From JBEKYD01 sp049509915 (lineage in GTDB: Bacteria > Acidobacteriota > Terriglobia > Bryobacterales > Bryobacteraceae): a DNA stretch of 23,390 nucleotides. A program made the position numbers and the translations under genes. Below the pieces are notes generated by a model that saw only the letters and a program-made list of their open reading frames with translations, was not told where the DNA came from and searched no databases. Shown here one piece after another: positions 1 through 6,862 of the stretch. The DNA lies in assembly GCA_049509915.1 (NCBI GenBank), contig JBEKZL010000103.1:1-23390 (forward strand), written 5' to 3'. Every line of letters begins with the position of its first letter. Position 1 is the first letter of the stretch.

Positions 1-30
1 CTGTTCGAGAGCGGCGAGGGAGTCAGACAA

Positions 31-79
31 GGGGCGCCTCCAATCCTAACGTATGCATACGTTAGGATTATAGCGCCCC
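31..79. repeat. Perfect 28-bp palindrome with outer 7-bp arms
   Basis: Bases 42-69 form a perfect palindrome; the left half is AATCCTAACGTATG and the right half is its exact reverse complement. It is flanked by a second pair of arms, GGGGCGC (31-37) and GCGCCCC (73-79), separated from the core by 4 and 3 unpaired bases. The core is AT-richer than its surroundings. It lies about 75 bases upstream of the histidine kinase reading frame, so it could be a dimeric operator or a hairpin ending an upstream transcript. There is no run of T after it, which weakens the terminator reading. Confidence 0.75.
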
Positions 80-144
80 AAAAAGCAAATTGCCCGCGCT
101 CGACTTGTGGGTCGCGCACCCCTTGGGCTGGAACTTCAGAGGGT

Positions 145-978
145 ATGGTACAAAGTATGGTAGAAAGGGAGGGCATTGCGTCACAAGAATCTGGATCATC
201 CGGCAATATTTCCGCGGCGAGGAGCGGAGTGCCCGGCGTGAGGGGGAAGGAAGAGACGACGGACGAGGGACAGGTGGCTGTCGAATGGAAAACCGGGGAG
301 GTATTGCTTCGCATGTGTCACGATCTGAGGGCTCACCTTCGATCCATCCAGCCGTACGCAGAATCGCTGCTGAAGAGCGATGAGGGTGCCGCCGCGGAGG
401 AGAGAAAGAAGCTTCAGTTCATCGCGAATGGAGCGAGGAGACTCGATTTGCTCGTAGAGGCACTAGCCAGTTATGCAATAGCACTCCAGATCGAGCCGGT
501 GCGCTTCCGGCCTATTCCCATGGACATCCTGCTGCGCGGTTCCCTGATGAAGCTTGATCGGGAGCTCCGCGCCAACCGAGCGCAAGTGTCCTCCGACAAA
601 TTGCCGACTGTGCAGGGCGATCCGGACCGTCTCGTCCAGATATTCGACATCCTGATCCGGAATTGCCTGCTGCGGCGCGGGATAGCGGACCCTGACATTC
701 GGATCGTCGTGGAATCACAGCCCGAAGGCTGGCTCTTCGCGGTTCGAGACAATGGCCCGGAGATCGATAGCGCTGACCTGGAGCGCATCTTCCGGCCGAT
801 GGAACGCCTTGATTCGGAGGCGGCCAGGACCGACCCAGGACTTGGTCTTGCGACCTGCCGGATCATCATGGCGCGTCACGGCGGACGGATTTGGGCGGAG
901 TCAAGGTGGAGGGGCGAGTTTGCGTTTCTCTTTACCCTTCCGAGAGTTGAAGAGCGATTGCACGAGGATCAGAGTTAG
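145..978 (+). CDS. Soluble sensor histidine kinase
   Basis: This is the transmitter half of a two-component system: it autophosphorylates on His and passes phosphate to a response regulator. The H-box reads MCHDLRAHL, with the phospho-accepting His at residue 59. The ATPase domain has an N-box around Asn173 (IRNCLLRR), a G1 motif RDNGPEID (201-208), an F-box around 215-219 and a G2 motif PGLGLA (231-236). No membrane segment or PAS/GAF domain is visible, so it is probably cytoplasmic. The first 43 residues look non-conserved. GTG at 274, preceded by GAGGG, is a credible alternative start that would give 234 aa. Its 3' end overlaps the convergent regulator gene by 47 nt, which suggests but does not prove that the two are a cognate pair. 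Confidence 0.85.
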   Translation: MVQSMVEREGIASQESGSSGNISAARSGVPGVRGKEETTDEGQVAVEWKTGEVLLRMCHDLRAHLRSIQPYAESLLKSDEGAAAEERKKLQFIANGARRLDLLVEALASYAIALQIEPVRFRPIPMDILLRGSLMKLDRELRANRAQVSSDKLPTVQGDPDRLVQIFDILIRNCLLRRGIADPDIRIVVESQPEGWLFAVRDNGPEIDSADLERIFRPMERLDSEAARTDPGLGLATCRIIMARHGGRIWAESRWRGEFAFLFTLPRVEERLHEDQS

Positions 979-2371
979 GGCCACCGGCGAGGCATGTTTT
1001 TGCCGTATCGTAAGAACGAAGCCGGTTCTGAAGGGTTCGAAGCGAGATACCCAGGAGAAAAGCCGCCCGGCGCCGGTTGTTCTTGGTATGCTGCAGCGTC
1101 AGCCGGGTGTAGGCTTCTTCAACTTCGGCCATTCGCGATCCGACGCGCAATTCCAGGATACCGTCTCGAGGCGCAGCGGAGACAACCGGATTGGGCTGGT
1201 CCAGCAATTTCGCAGGTAGGTGACTAAGTTGGATTTCACCCTGGCCGGCGACGATTACCGCGCGCTCCAGGACATTACGCAACTCGCGAACATTACCGGG
1301 CCAGGAATTCGCTTCCAGTCGGTCCAGTACCTCGCTGCTCAGATGGGTCACGCGACAGTCGTGTTTGCGATTCAGGCTCAAAATCATCGCGGCGGAAATC
1401 GCTGCAATGTCCTGCTTGCGGGCGCGCAGCGGCGGCATCGAGATATGAAATACATTCAAGCGATAGTACAGATCCTCCCGCAATAGTTTATCTTGGATAG
1501 CCGTTTCCGGAACGCGGTTAGTCGACGCCAGGACACGAACTGAAACCGGAATGTCGGTAGCGCCGCCGAGGCGGCGCACGCTGGACTCTTCAAGCACACG
1601 TAACAGTTTCGCCTGCGTAGCAATCGGCATCTCCCCGATCTCATCCAGCAGCAGGGTTCCGTTTTGGGCCTGCTCAAAGCACCCGGCTCTCCGTGCGAGT
1701 GCTCCGGTGAAGGCACCTTTCTCGTGGCCGAACAGTTCGCTTTCGATCAGGCTTTCAGGCAGTGCGGCGCAATTCACGGCCACAAAGGGCCCGCCGCGCC
1801 TGTGGCTCAACCCATGGATGGCGCGCGCCACCAGTTCTTTGCCGGTCCCACTCTCTCCGGTGATCAGGACGGATGCGCTGGACGGCGCTAACTGGCGGAT
1901 GAGTGAAAAGATTTCCATGATCTGAGGGGAGTCGCCAACCAGATCGCCTACCACACCTCGATAACTGAGCTGGCGGCCCAAACGTTCAGTCTCTTCGACT
2001 AACTGGTTCTGTTCCATCGCCCGCTCGAGAAGGGTAGCCATGGTGCGGTGGTGGATTGGTTTTTCGAGAAACCAAAAGGCCTTGAGATCGTGCACGACCG
2101 AAATAGCCTGATCGATGCTTCCATAGCTGGTCAAAACAATCGTGGGAGTGCGAATCCCTCGCCGCATCAGTTCCCTCAGAAGAGCGATCCCGTCCAGCTT
2201 GGGCATCACGAGATCCGTCAGGATCACGCTGGCAGGGAACGAGGCCAGTTTCTCGAGCGCCTCCGTGCCATCGACCGCCGTGTCGACCTGAAAACCCAGG
2301 GACGTGACCATCGCGGCCAAATCAGTTCTCTGGCTTTCCTCGTCATCTACAAGCAATACCCGACCTTCCAT
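932..2371 (-). CDS. NtrC-family sigma54-dependent response regulator
   Basis: A three-domain activator of sigma54 promoters. The receiver domain (about 1-120) has acidic residues D9/D10, phospho-acceptor Asp53 (LTDLVMPKLD) and Lys104. The AAA+ domain (about 145-375) has Walker A GESGTGKE (172-179), the sigma54-contacting loop GAFTGA (219-224), Walker B LLLDEIGE around 240-247, and the later motif PGNVREL. A Fis-type helix-turn-helix occupies about 431-452 (NNRRRAAFLLGIS...). Length and domain order are typical of the family. ATG at 2371 is preceded by GGAGG about 10 nt upstream. It converges with the histidine kinase at 145-978, overlapping its 3' end, so the two could regulate each other through antisense transcription. 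The C-terminal tail after the HTH (about 25 residues) is unremarkable. Confidence 0.95.
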   Translation of the reverse strand: MEGRVLLVDDEESQRTDLAAMVTSLGFQVDTAVDGTEALEKLASFPASVILTDLVMPKLDGIALLRELMRRGIRTPTIVLTSYGSIDQAISVVHDLKAFWFLEKPIHHRTMATLLERAMEQNQLVEETERLGRQLSYRGVVGDLVGDSPQIMEIFSLIRQLAPSSASVLITGESGTGKELVARAIHGLSHRRGGPFVAVNCAALPESLIESELFGHEKGAFTGALARRAGCFEQAQNGTLLLDEIGEMPIATQAKLLRVLEESSVRRLGGATDIPVSVRVLASTNRVPETAIQDKLLREDLYYRLNVFHISMPPLRARKQDIAAISAAMILSLNRKHDCRVTHLSSEVLDRLEANSWPGNVRELRNVLERAVIVAGQGEIQLSHLPAKLLDQPNPVVSAAPRDGILELRVGSRMAEVEEAYTRLTLQHTKNNRRRAAFLLGISLRTLQNRLRSYDTAKTCLAGGPNSDPRAIALQLSEG

Positions 2372-2458
2372 GGCGATACCCTCCGTACTGGGCTATTCTA
2401 CTACGTGCACTGAACCACCCGAGCGGCCGGATAGCCGTGCGAAAGGTGTCAAATGCCA

Positions 2459-2474
2459 CGTTGGGCGCTCAACG
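2459..2474. promoter_or_regulatory. Near-palindrome, possible activator site
   Basis: The 16-mer CGTTGGGCGCTCAACG matches its own reverse complement at 14 of 16 positions. It sits about 80-95 bases upstream of the start point predicted from the sigma54-like promoter at 2526-2541. This is the usual distance for an enhancer bound by an NtrC-type activator, and such a regulator is encoded immediately next to it. The symmetry is seen in the sequence; the role is inference. Confidence 0.3.
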
Positions 2475-2525
2475 CCCTAAGTTGCAGTGAGCTATGGTAC
2501 TTGAATCCCCTCCGCTCGAGTGCAT

Positions 2526-2541
2526 TGGCACTCTGCCTGCA
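2526..2541 (+). promoter_or_regulatory. Sigma54-type promoter candidate
   Basis: The sequence TTGGCACTCTGCCTGCA fits the -24/-12 consensus TGGCAC-N5-TTGCA except for one base in the -12 box (CTGCA). The invariant GG (2527-2528) and GC (2539-2540) are separated by exactly 10 bases. Transcription would start near 2551-2552, going rightwards. A sigma54 activator gene is adjacent, which raises the prior for a real site. The only nearby downstream frame is the small ORF at 2573. Confidence 0.4.
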
Positions 2542-2572
2542 CAAGTTTGGTTGCAATGAGAGGATACCATAG

Positions 2573-2731
2573 ATGATTCCGGGCGTCGGGTTCAGATTCC
2601 AGGCGGAAGATCCTTTTCTGCGCCCATCCAGCGCTCCGGCCGCTCCTGAAGATCGCGGCAGTAGGGCAGTAGCGCGATGGGCGTCCATGGGGGAGAATCG
2701 GGATCTGCCTTCATCCTATATCGGTCCCTGA
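2573..2731 (+). CDS. Possible 52-aa small protein
   Basis: The frame starts MIPGVGFRFQAEDPF and ends PSSYIGP. It has an AGAGG sequence nine bases before the ATG and lies 20 bases downstream of the start point expected from the sigma54-like promoter. I recognise no family. The composition is Pro/Ala/Arg-rich with no membrane helix or signal peptide. Short open frames arise easily in GC-rich DNA, so the case rests only on the promoter and ribosome-binding context. Confidence 0.25.
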   Translation: MIPGVGFRFQAEDPFLRPSSAPAAPEDRGSRAVARWASMGENRDLPSSYIGP

Positions 2732-2934
2732 CGACTCATGCGCCTTCCCAGAATTCTGAACCAGTGTCATCCCATCCCGGTATTTGAAGTTGGCGTTGGT
2801 GCTGATATAGCCAAAACGGAAGGGCCGGGAGGACTGTCCCACAAATAGGTCACCACACCGGCGCATCCTTCGGCTACCGGCGCGCCCGGCTTCCGGCGTC
2901 GCCCTGCCCGCTCCCTTTCACGGTACCATCGGAT

Positions 2935-4356
2935 TTGTCGCCTATCTTGGTATCCGTTCTGATCCCGGTTTATAACGAGGAGGAACTGGTGGCGGCGGCC
3001 GTCGAACGCGTGCTGGCCTTGCCGCTCTGGTATTCGGTTCCGGTGGAGTTGATTGCCGTCGATGACGGCTCGACCGACGGCTCCGGCGAAGCACTCGACC
3101 AGATCGCCCGCAAGCGCCCCTGCCTGTGCGTGATCCACCACCAGCGTAACCGCGGCAAGGGAGCAGCCATCCGTACGGCTTTGGAAAACGCTCGCGGCCA
3201 GTTCGCGGTGGTGCAGGATAGCGACCTGGAATATAATCCCATCGACCTGCCCGCCCTGCTCCGCCCTCTGCTCGAAGGCCACGCCGACGCGGTCTTCGGT
3301 TCGCGCTTCGCTTCTGCCGGCGAGCGGCGCGTAATGTATTTCTGGCACTCGCTGGCCAACCGCCTCCTCACCACGTTCGGCAACGCCGTGGCCAATCTGA
3401 ACCTGACCGATATCGAAACCGGCTACAAGGCGTTTCGCGTTTCCCTGGTCCGCTCCATTCCGCTGCGCAGCGCGCGCTTCGGCATAGAGCCGGAGTTGAC
3501 GGTCAAGCTGGCCCAGCGCGGTGCGGCCATCTATGAAGTGCCCATTAGCTACCGCGGCCGCACTTATGACGAAGGCAAGAAAATCGGACTTCGGGACGCC
3601 ATTGCGGCGGTCGGGGCGATCCTTTATTTCGGTTTCCGGCGCGACATTTATGTGGATCGCGGCGCCCGCATTCTGGACGCGCTGGCGGCGACGCCGCGAT
3701 TCAACCGCTGGATGGCGGAATCGATTCGTCCCTACGTGGGCGCCTCGGTACTCGAAATCGGCGCGGGCATCGGCAACCTGTCCAAGCAACTGGCGCCGCG
3801 GCGCAAGTCCTACACCGCCACCGATATCGATGGCGAACACCTGGCCCGCCTGAGCCAGCGACTGCAAAACCGCCCCAACGTCCACTCCCGCAAATGCGAT
3901 CTGGCCGAGCCGGACGACTTCGCCCCCATCGCCGGGCAGGCCGACACCGTCATCTGCCTCAACGTGCTCGAACACATTGAAAACGACGCCGTCGGGTTGC
4001 GGAATATTGCGAGCGCGCTCGCACCCGGCGGCCGCGCCATCGTGCTGGTGCCGCAGGATCAATCGATTTACGGAACCTTGGACGAGGTTCTGGGCCATTA
4101 CCGCCGCTATTCCCGCGCAGAACTCAGCTCGAAACTGGAAGCCGCCGGCTTCACCGTCGAGCGCCTCTTCGAGTTCAATCGCGTCACCCGCCCCGGCTGG
4201 TATTGGAACGGCCGCATCCTGAAGCGCCGCGATTTCGGCCGCTGGCAACTGCGCCTCTTCGACCGGCTGGTCTGGCTGTGGCGCCGCATCGACCGCAGCC
4301 TCCCCTGGCCCGCCGTGTCTTTGATCGCCGTGGCCAGGAAGGGAGAGAAAAGGTAG
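2935..4356 (+). CDS. Glycosyltransferase family 2 / SAM-dependent methyltransferase fusion
   Basis: The N-terminal half (about 5-235) is a GT-A glycosyltransferase of the DPM1/GtrB-like group: SVLIPVYNEEE at the start, nucleotide-binding DDGSTDG (43-49) and the metal-binding DSDLE (95-99). It should transfer a sugar from a nucleotide donor to a lipid or polymer acceptor. The C-terminal half (about 255-470) is a class I methyltransferase with SAM loop VLEIGAGIGN (272-281), an acidic residue at the end of beta-2 (TDID) and the post-motif II sequence NVLEHIEND. No membrane helices are evident. The start used is a TTG at 2935, which places the usual few residues before SVLIPVYN; TTG at 2947 is equally possible. 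No clear ribosome-binding site is visible. The likely role is cell-surface polysaccharide or glycolipid synthesis. Confidence 0.92.
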   Translation: MSPILVSVLIPVYNEEELVAAAVERVLALPLWYSVPVELIAVDDGSTDGSGEALDQIARKRPCLCVIHHQRNRGKGAAIRTALENARGQFAVVQDSDLEYNPIDLPALLRPLLEGHADAVFGSRFASAGERRVMYFWHSLANRLLTTFGNAVANLNLTDIETGYKAFRVSLVRSIPLRSARFGIEPELTVKLAQRGAAIYEVPISYRGRTYDEGKKIGLRDAIAAVGAILYFGFRRDIYVDRGARILDALAATPRFNRWMAESIRPYVGASVLEIGAGIGNLSKQLAPRRKSYTATDIDGEHLARLSQRLQNRPNVHSRKCDLAEPDDFAPIAGQADTVICLNVLEHIENDAVGLRNIASALAPGGRAIVLVPQDQSIYGTLDEVLGHYRRYSRAELSSKLEAAGFTVERLFEFNRVTRPGWYWNGRILKRRDFGRWQLRLFDRLVWLWRRIDRSLPWPAVSLIAVARKGEKR

Positions 4357-4435
4357 GAGTTAGAAGCAGGTTCCGCTCTTTTCCTTATTTCCCTTCTCCA
4401 TTCTCCCTTCTCCCTTCCAGCTTCTCTCTCCTGCT
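4337..4435. repeat. Purine tract followed by pyrimidine tract
   Basis: The end of the fusion gene and the following spacer switch from a purine-rich stretch (4337-4367, GGAAGGGAGAGAAAAGG and onward) to a long pyrimidine-rich stretch (about 4376-4434) with repeated TTCTCCC units. Arms GGAAGGGAGA (4337-4346) and TCTCCCTTCC (4409-4418) are exact reverse complements. It separates the glycosyltransferase gene from the protein kinase gene. It could act as a hairpin or, as a mirror-like pyrimidine tract, adopt unusual DNA structure; no function is shown. Confidence 0.5.
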
Positions 4436-4449
4436 ATTCTTAGATCCGG

Positions 4450-5781
4450 ATGGCCATCCAGGTCGGCGATACGATCGGCGATTACCAGGTCGTTGGACTC
4501 CTGGGCAAAGGCGGCATGGGACGCGTATATCGCGTTCGCAGCCTGCTGACCGAGCGCGAGGAAGCCATGAAGGTGGTGGCGACGGAGGTGGCCGACAACC
4601 CCGAGTTAGCCGAGCGCTTCCTGCACGAAATCAAACTGCACGCCCGCCTGAAACATCCCCACATTGCCTCGCTGCTCTCCGCCCAGCGAGTGGGCGGCCT
4701 GATCGTCATGATCCTGGAGTTGGTGGACGGAGTGAGCCTGGACACGCTGGTGCGCGGCGGCCCCATTGAGCCGCGCCTGGCCGCGCGCTACGTCGGCGAG
4801 GTTCTTTCGGCGCTCGCCTACGCCCACTCCATGGGCATCGTCCACCGCGATATCAAGCCCGCCAACATCCTCCTCACCCGTCAGGGCTCGGTCAAGCTGA
4901 CCGACTTCGGCATTTCCCGCGCCGTCACCGATCAGCACCTCACCGGTGCCGGCATGGCGGTCGGATCGCTCTGGTATATGTCTCCCGAGCAAATTCGCTC
5001 CGCAACCGTGGATGCGCGTTCCGACGTGTATTCGCTCGGCATCAGCTTCTATGAGATGCTTACCGGCCGGCGCCCCATTCAGGGCGATAGCGAATACGCC
5101 ATCATGCACGCGCAGCTCCAACAAATGCCGGCGCCGCCCGCGGCGGTGATTGCTGGCTTGCCAGTGGGCCTTTCCGAGATTGTGATGAAGGCGTTGGCCA
5201 AAGACCCGGCCATGCGGTACCAATCGGCGGCCGAATTTCAAGCCGCCTTGACCAGTATGGGCGGTCCGATTCCGGAGACGATTGCCATGCCCGCGCCGGC
5301 GCCTACCGCGTCCAGCCTGACGCCGGCCGAAATCGATCGCATCGCGCGCAGGCTTTCGGCCAGCCTGGGGCCCATCGCGCGCCGTGTCGCCGAGGACGCC
5401 GCCCGGCGCTTCCCTACCCCTGCGGAAGTGATCGCGTACCTCGCCGAACAGATCCCGGAGCCGGCCGATCGCGCCAAATTCCTGGCCACTGCCGGCGCCG
5501 ATAGCAGCATCGCCCGGCCGCCCGTCACCAACTCCGCGCCCTCCCAGCCCGGCACCTTGCCCGCCGCGCCGTCCGCGGCGAGTTGGGAGCCCGCGCTTCT
5601 CGACCGGCTCGCCCGTCAACTGGCAGCTTACGTCGGTCCGCTGGCCAGGATCATCGTCAAAAAGACCGCCAGGACCGCGTCCGACGAACGGTCGTTGATC
5701 GCCGCCCTGGCCGCCGAAATCGCCTCCGAACCTGACCGCCGCAAGTTCTTGGCCGAAGCCACTAACCCTCGAGCATTTTAA
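4450..5781 (+). CDS. Ser/Thr protein kinase with two C-terminal helical repeats
   Basis: A Hanks-type kinase (about 10-270) with all catalytic elements: G-loop GKGGMG (19-24), Lys41, the catalytic loop HRDIKPAN (132-139, Asp134), DFG (152-154), SPE (178-180) and DVYSLG. After a Pro/Ala-rich linker come two related units, about 295-348 and 384-436. Both follow the pattern R-(L/I)A-R-x-L-(hydrophobic)-x-(hydrophobic)-GP(I/L)AR, then LA-x-(E/Q)I and FLA. I recall similar repeats on kinases and cyclases of acidobacteria and cyanobacteria but cannot name a function. There is no transmembrane helix, so the protein is cytosolic. Its 3' end overlaps the convergent haem-sensor gene by 20 nt. The family phosphorylates Ser/Thr on partner proteins; the substrate is unknown. 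The ATG has only a weak upstream GG-rich site. Confidence 0.93.
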   Translation: MAIQVGDTIGDYQVVGLLGKGGMGRVYRVRSLLTEREEAMKVVATEVADNPELAERFLHEIKLHARLKHPHIASLLSAQRVGGLIVMILELVDGVSLDTLVRGGPIEPRLAARYVGEVLSALAYAHSMGIVHRDIKPANILLTRQGSVKLTDFGISRAVTDQHLTGAGMAVGSLWYMSPEQIRSATVDARSDVYSLGISFYEMLTGRRPIQGDSEYAIMHAQLQQMPAPPAAVIAGLPVGLSEIVMKALAKDPAMRYQSAAEFQAALTSMGGPIPETIAMPAPAPTASSLTPAEIDRIARRLSASLGPIARRVAEDAARRFPTPAEVIAYLAEQIPEPADRAKFLATAGADSSIARPPVTNSAPSQPGTLPAAPSAASWEPALLDRLARQLAAYVGPLARIIVKKTARTASDERSLIAALAAEIASEPDRRKFLAEATNPRAF

Positions 5782-6637
5782 TCGCCCGCTCCAGGCTTCG
5801 CCGCATCCGGTTGAACGACCCCGCCAGCACCGCAATCTCATCCTTGCCCTTCACCGGCAGCTCGGGCATGTCCATCTTGCCCACGCTGATTTCATCCGCC
5901 ATCGCCGACAACTTGCCGAGCGGCCGCACCACCGCCAACAGCAACGCCAGGTCCAGCACCACCAGGCTGGCCAGAAATACTGCGCCCATATCCACCAGCA
6001 ACGCCTGAAATGCCTGCGCCGCCATGGCCTCCGGCACAGCCATGGGCACCGACACGATCTGCGCCGCCACCGTCTCGCCGGCGTTCCACCCGAAGCCGTT
6101 ATCGGGACCGTAGTGGCGAATCTGCCCCGGAGGCGCCGCCGCGGGCGTGGAATGGCACTGCAGACACGGCCGCTCGGCTACCATGGGTCTGGCCAGATAG
6201 AGGGAGCGCCCGATGGGCGTATCTCGTTCCCCCACCAACTCTTTCTGCCCCGGATGGTTGCGAAAGTTATTGATGATGTCGGCTTCCCAATCCACCGCCC
6301 GGTCGCGCGGATTGGTCGCATTCAGCGCCGCTTCTTTGTACGAATAATCGGGATAGGACGCGCGCAGATAATTGAAGTTCTCCGTGGCAGCGTAGGCCGG
6401 CACGGTTTGCGCCAGAAACGACCGCTGGTGCTCCTGCTGCGTCACCAGCAACGGCCCGATCTGGCGGGTGGTATAGGAGCGTACCGACATCATGGCTGCT
6501 CGCATCAGCCGCGCCTGCTCCAGCACCTGCTCGCGCGCCTGCTGCTGCAGGAATCGGTACGAGACCGCGCCCGCAATCCCCAACCCCGCCGCAAACACCA
6601 ATCCCAGAATCAAATTGAACTTCATCAGCAGCTTCAT
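5762..6637 (-). CDS. Membrane sensor with CxxCH haem motif (Tll0287/DUF3365-like) and HAMP domain
   Basis: Residues 6-28 form a first membrane helix and about 210-236 a second, so residues 30-205 lie outside the cytoplasm. This sensor domain resembles the Tll0287-like (DUF3365) fold and carries one haem-c attachment motif, CLQCH (158-162). A HAMP linker follows (about 237-290, LGKLSAMADEISVGKMD...DEIAVLAGSFNRM) and the protein stops there without an output domain. This suggests that it passes a redox or gas signal to a separate partner. The convergent Ser/Thr kinase gene, overlapping by 20 nt, is the obvious candidate, but that link is inference. The ATG at 6637 gives a clean N-terminal membrane anchor. 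Confidence 0.88.
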   Translation of the reverse strand: MKLLMKFNLILGLVFAAGLGIAGAVSYRFLQQQAREQVLEQARLMRAAMMSVRSYTTRQIGPLLVTQQEHQRSFLAQTVPAYAATENFNYLRASYPDYSYKEAALNATNPRDRAVDWEADIINNFRNHPGQKELVGERDTPIGRSLYLARPMVAERPCLQCHSTPAAAPPGQIRHYGPDNGFGWNAGETVAAQIVSVPMAVPEAMAAQAFQALLVDMGAVFLASLVVLDLALLLAVVRPLGKLSAMADEISVGKMDMPELPVKGKDEIAVLAGSFNRMRRSLERAIKMLEG

Positions 6638-6682
6638 CCCTTAACGAATCCCCCAGTGTTGGATTCTATCAGGTGAAACGGT

Positions 6683-6700
6683 GCAGGCGGTTCCACCTGC
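6683..6700. repeat. Short hairpin, possible member of the GCAGG...CCTGC family
   Basis: GCAGG (6683-6687) and CCTGC (6696-6700) enclose CGGTTCCA. The outer pairing and the following CGAC resemble the first hairpin of the elements at 20396 and 22745. The match is weaker, with one mispair inside the stem. Confidence 0.3.
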
Positions 6701-6713
6701 GACTTGTTTTTCA

Positions 6714-6793
6714 CCGCTCCGTTGCGGTCGCGGCTCTGTAAGCGATTGAAAATACGCGACGCCCGCAACCGAGCCGCGACCGCAAGGGAGCGG
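6714..6793. repeat. Inverted pair of a 23-nt dispersed repeat
   Basis: The arm at 6771-6793 begins GAGCCGCGACCGCAAGGG and ends AGCGG. The arm at 6714-6736 is its reverse complement with a single mismatch. A further direct copy is present at 19369-19390. Together the arms flank 34 nt between the haem-sensor gene and the upstream secreted-protein gene, both read leftwards. It may form a long stem in RNA, but its recurrence elsewhere marks it as a dispersed repeat. Confidence 0.8.
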
Positions 6794-6862
6794 TTGCTGC
6801 GCCTGAACTACGAAATCCCCAAAACGGCTGAGCGCCATTCCGCCTGCCAGGCGGCTTGGGGC

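Larger units (their letters stand above)
2372..2934. other. 563-nt gene-poor stretch between regulator and glycosyltransferase
   Basis: This holds the 5' region of the regulator gene, a sigma54-like promoter, a near-palindrome and one possible 52-aa ORF (listed separately). I see no conserved protein in 2732-2934. That part contains the words GGACTGTCCCACA around 2832-2844, whose reverse complement shares GTGGGACAG with the hairpin at 22627. A 79-codon minus-strand frame at 2449-2688 has no recognisable content. Confidence 0.5.

Noticed and set aside
2449..2688. 79-codon minus-strand frame
   Set aside because: No family, no ribosome-binding site, and it opposes a better-supported promoter and small ORF.
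2767..4248. 493-codon minus-strand frame
   Set aside because: It is fully antisense to the glycosyltransferase/methyltransferase gene, with repetitive Gly/Ala/Arg content and no family motif.
4606..5841. 411-codon minus-strand frame under the Ser/Thr kinase
   Set aside because: It lies opposite the kinase and reads as low-complexity Gly/Arg-rich sequence without domains.
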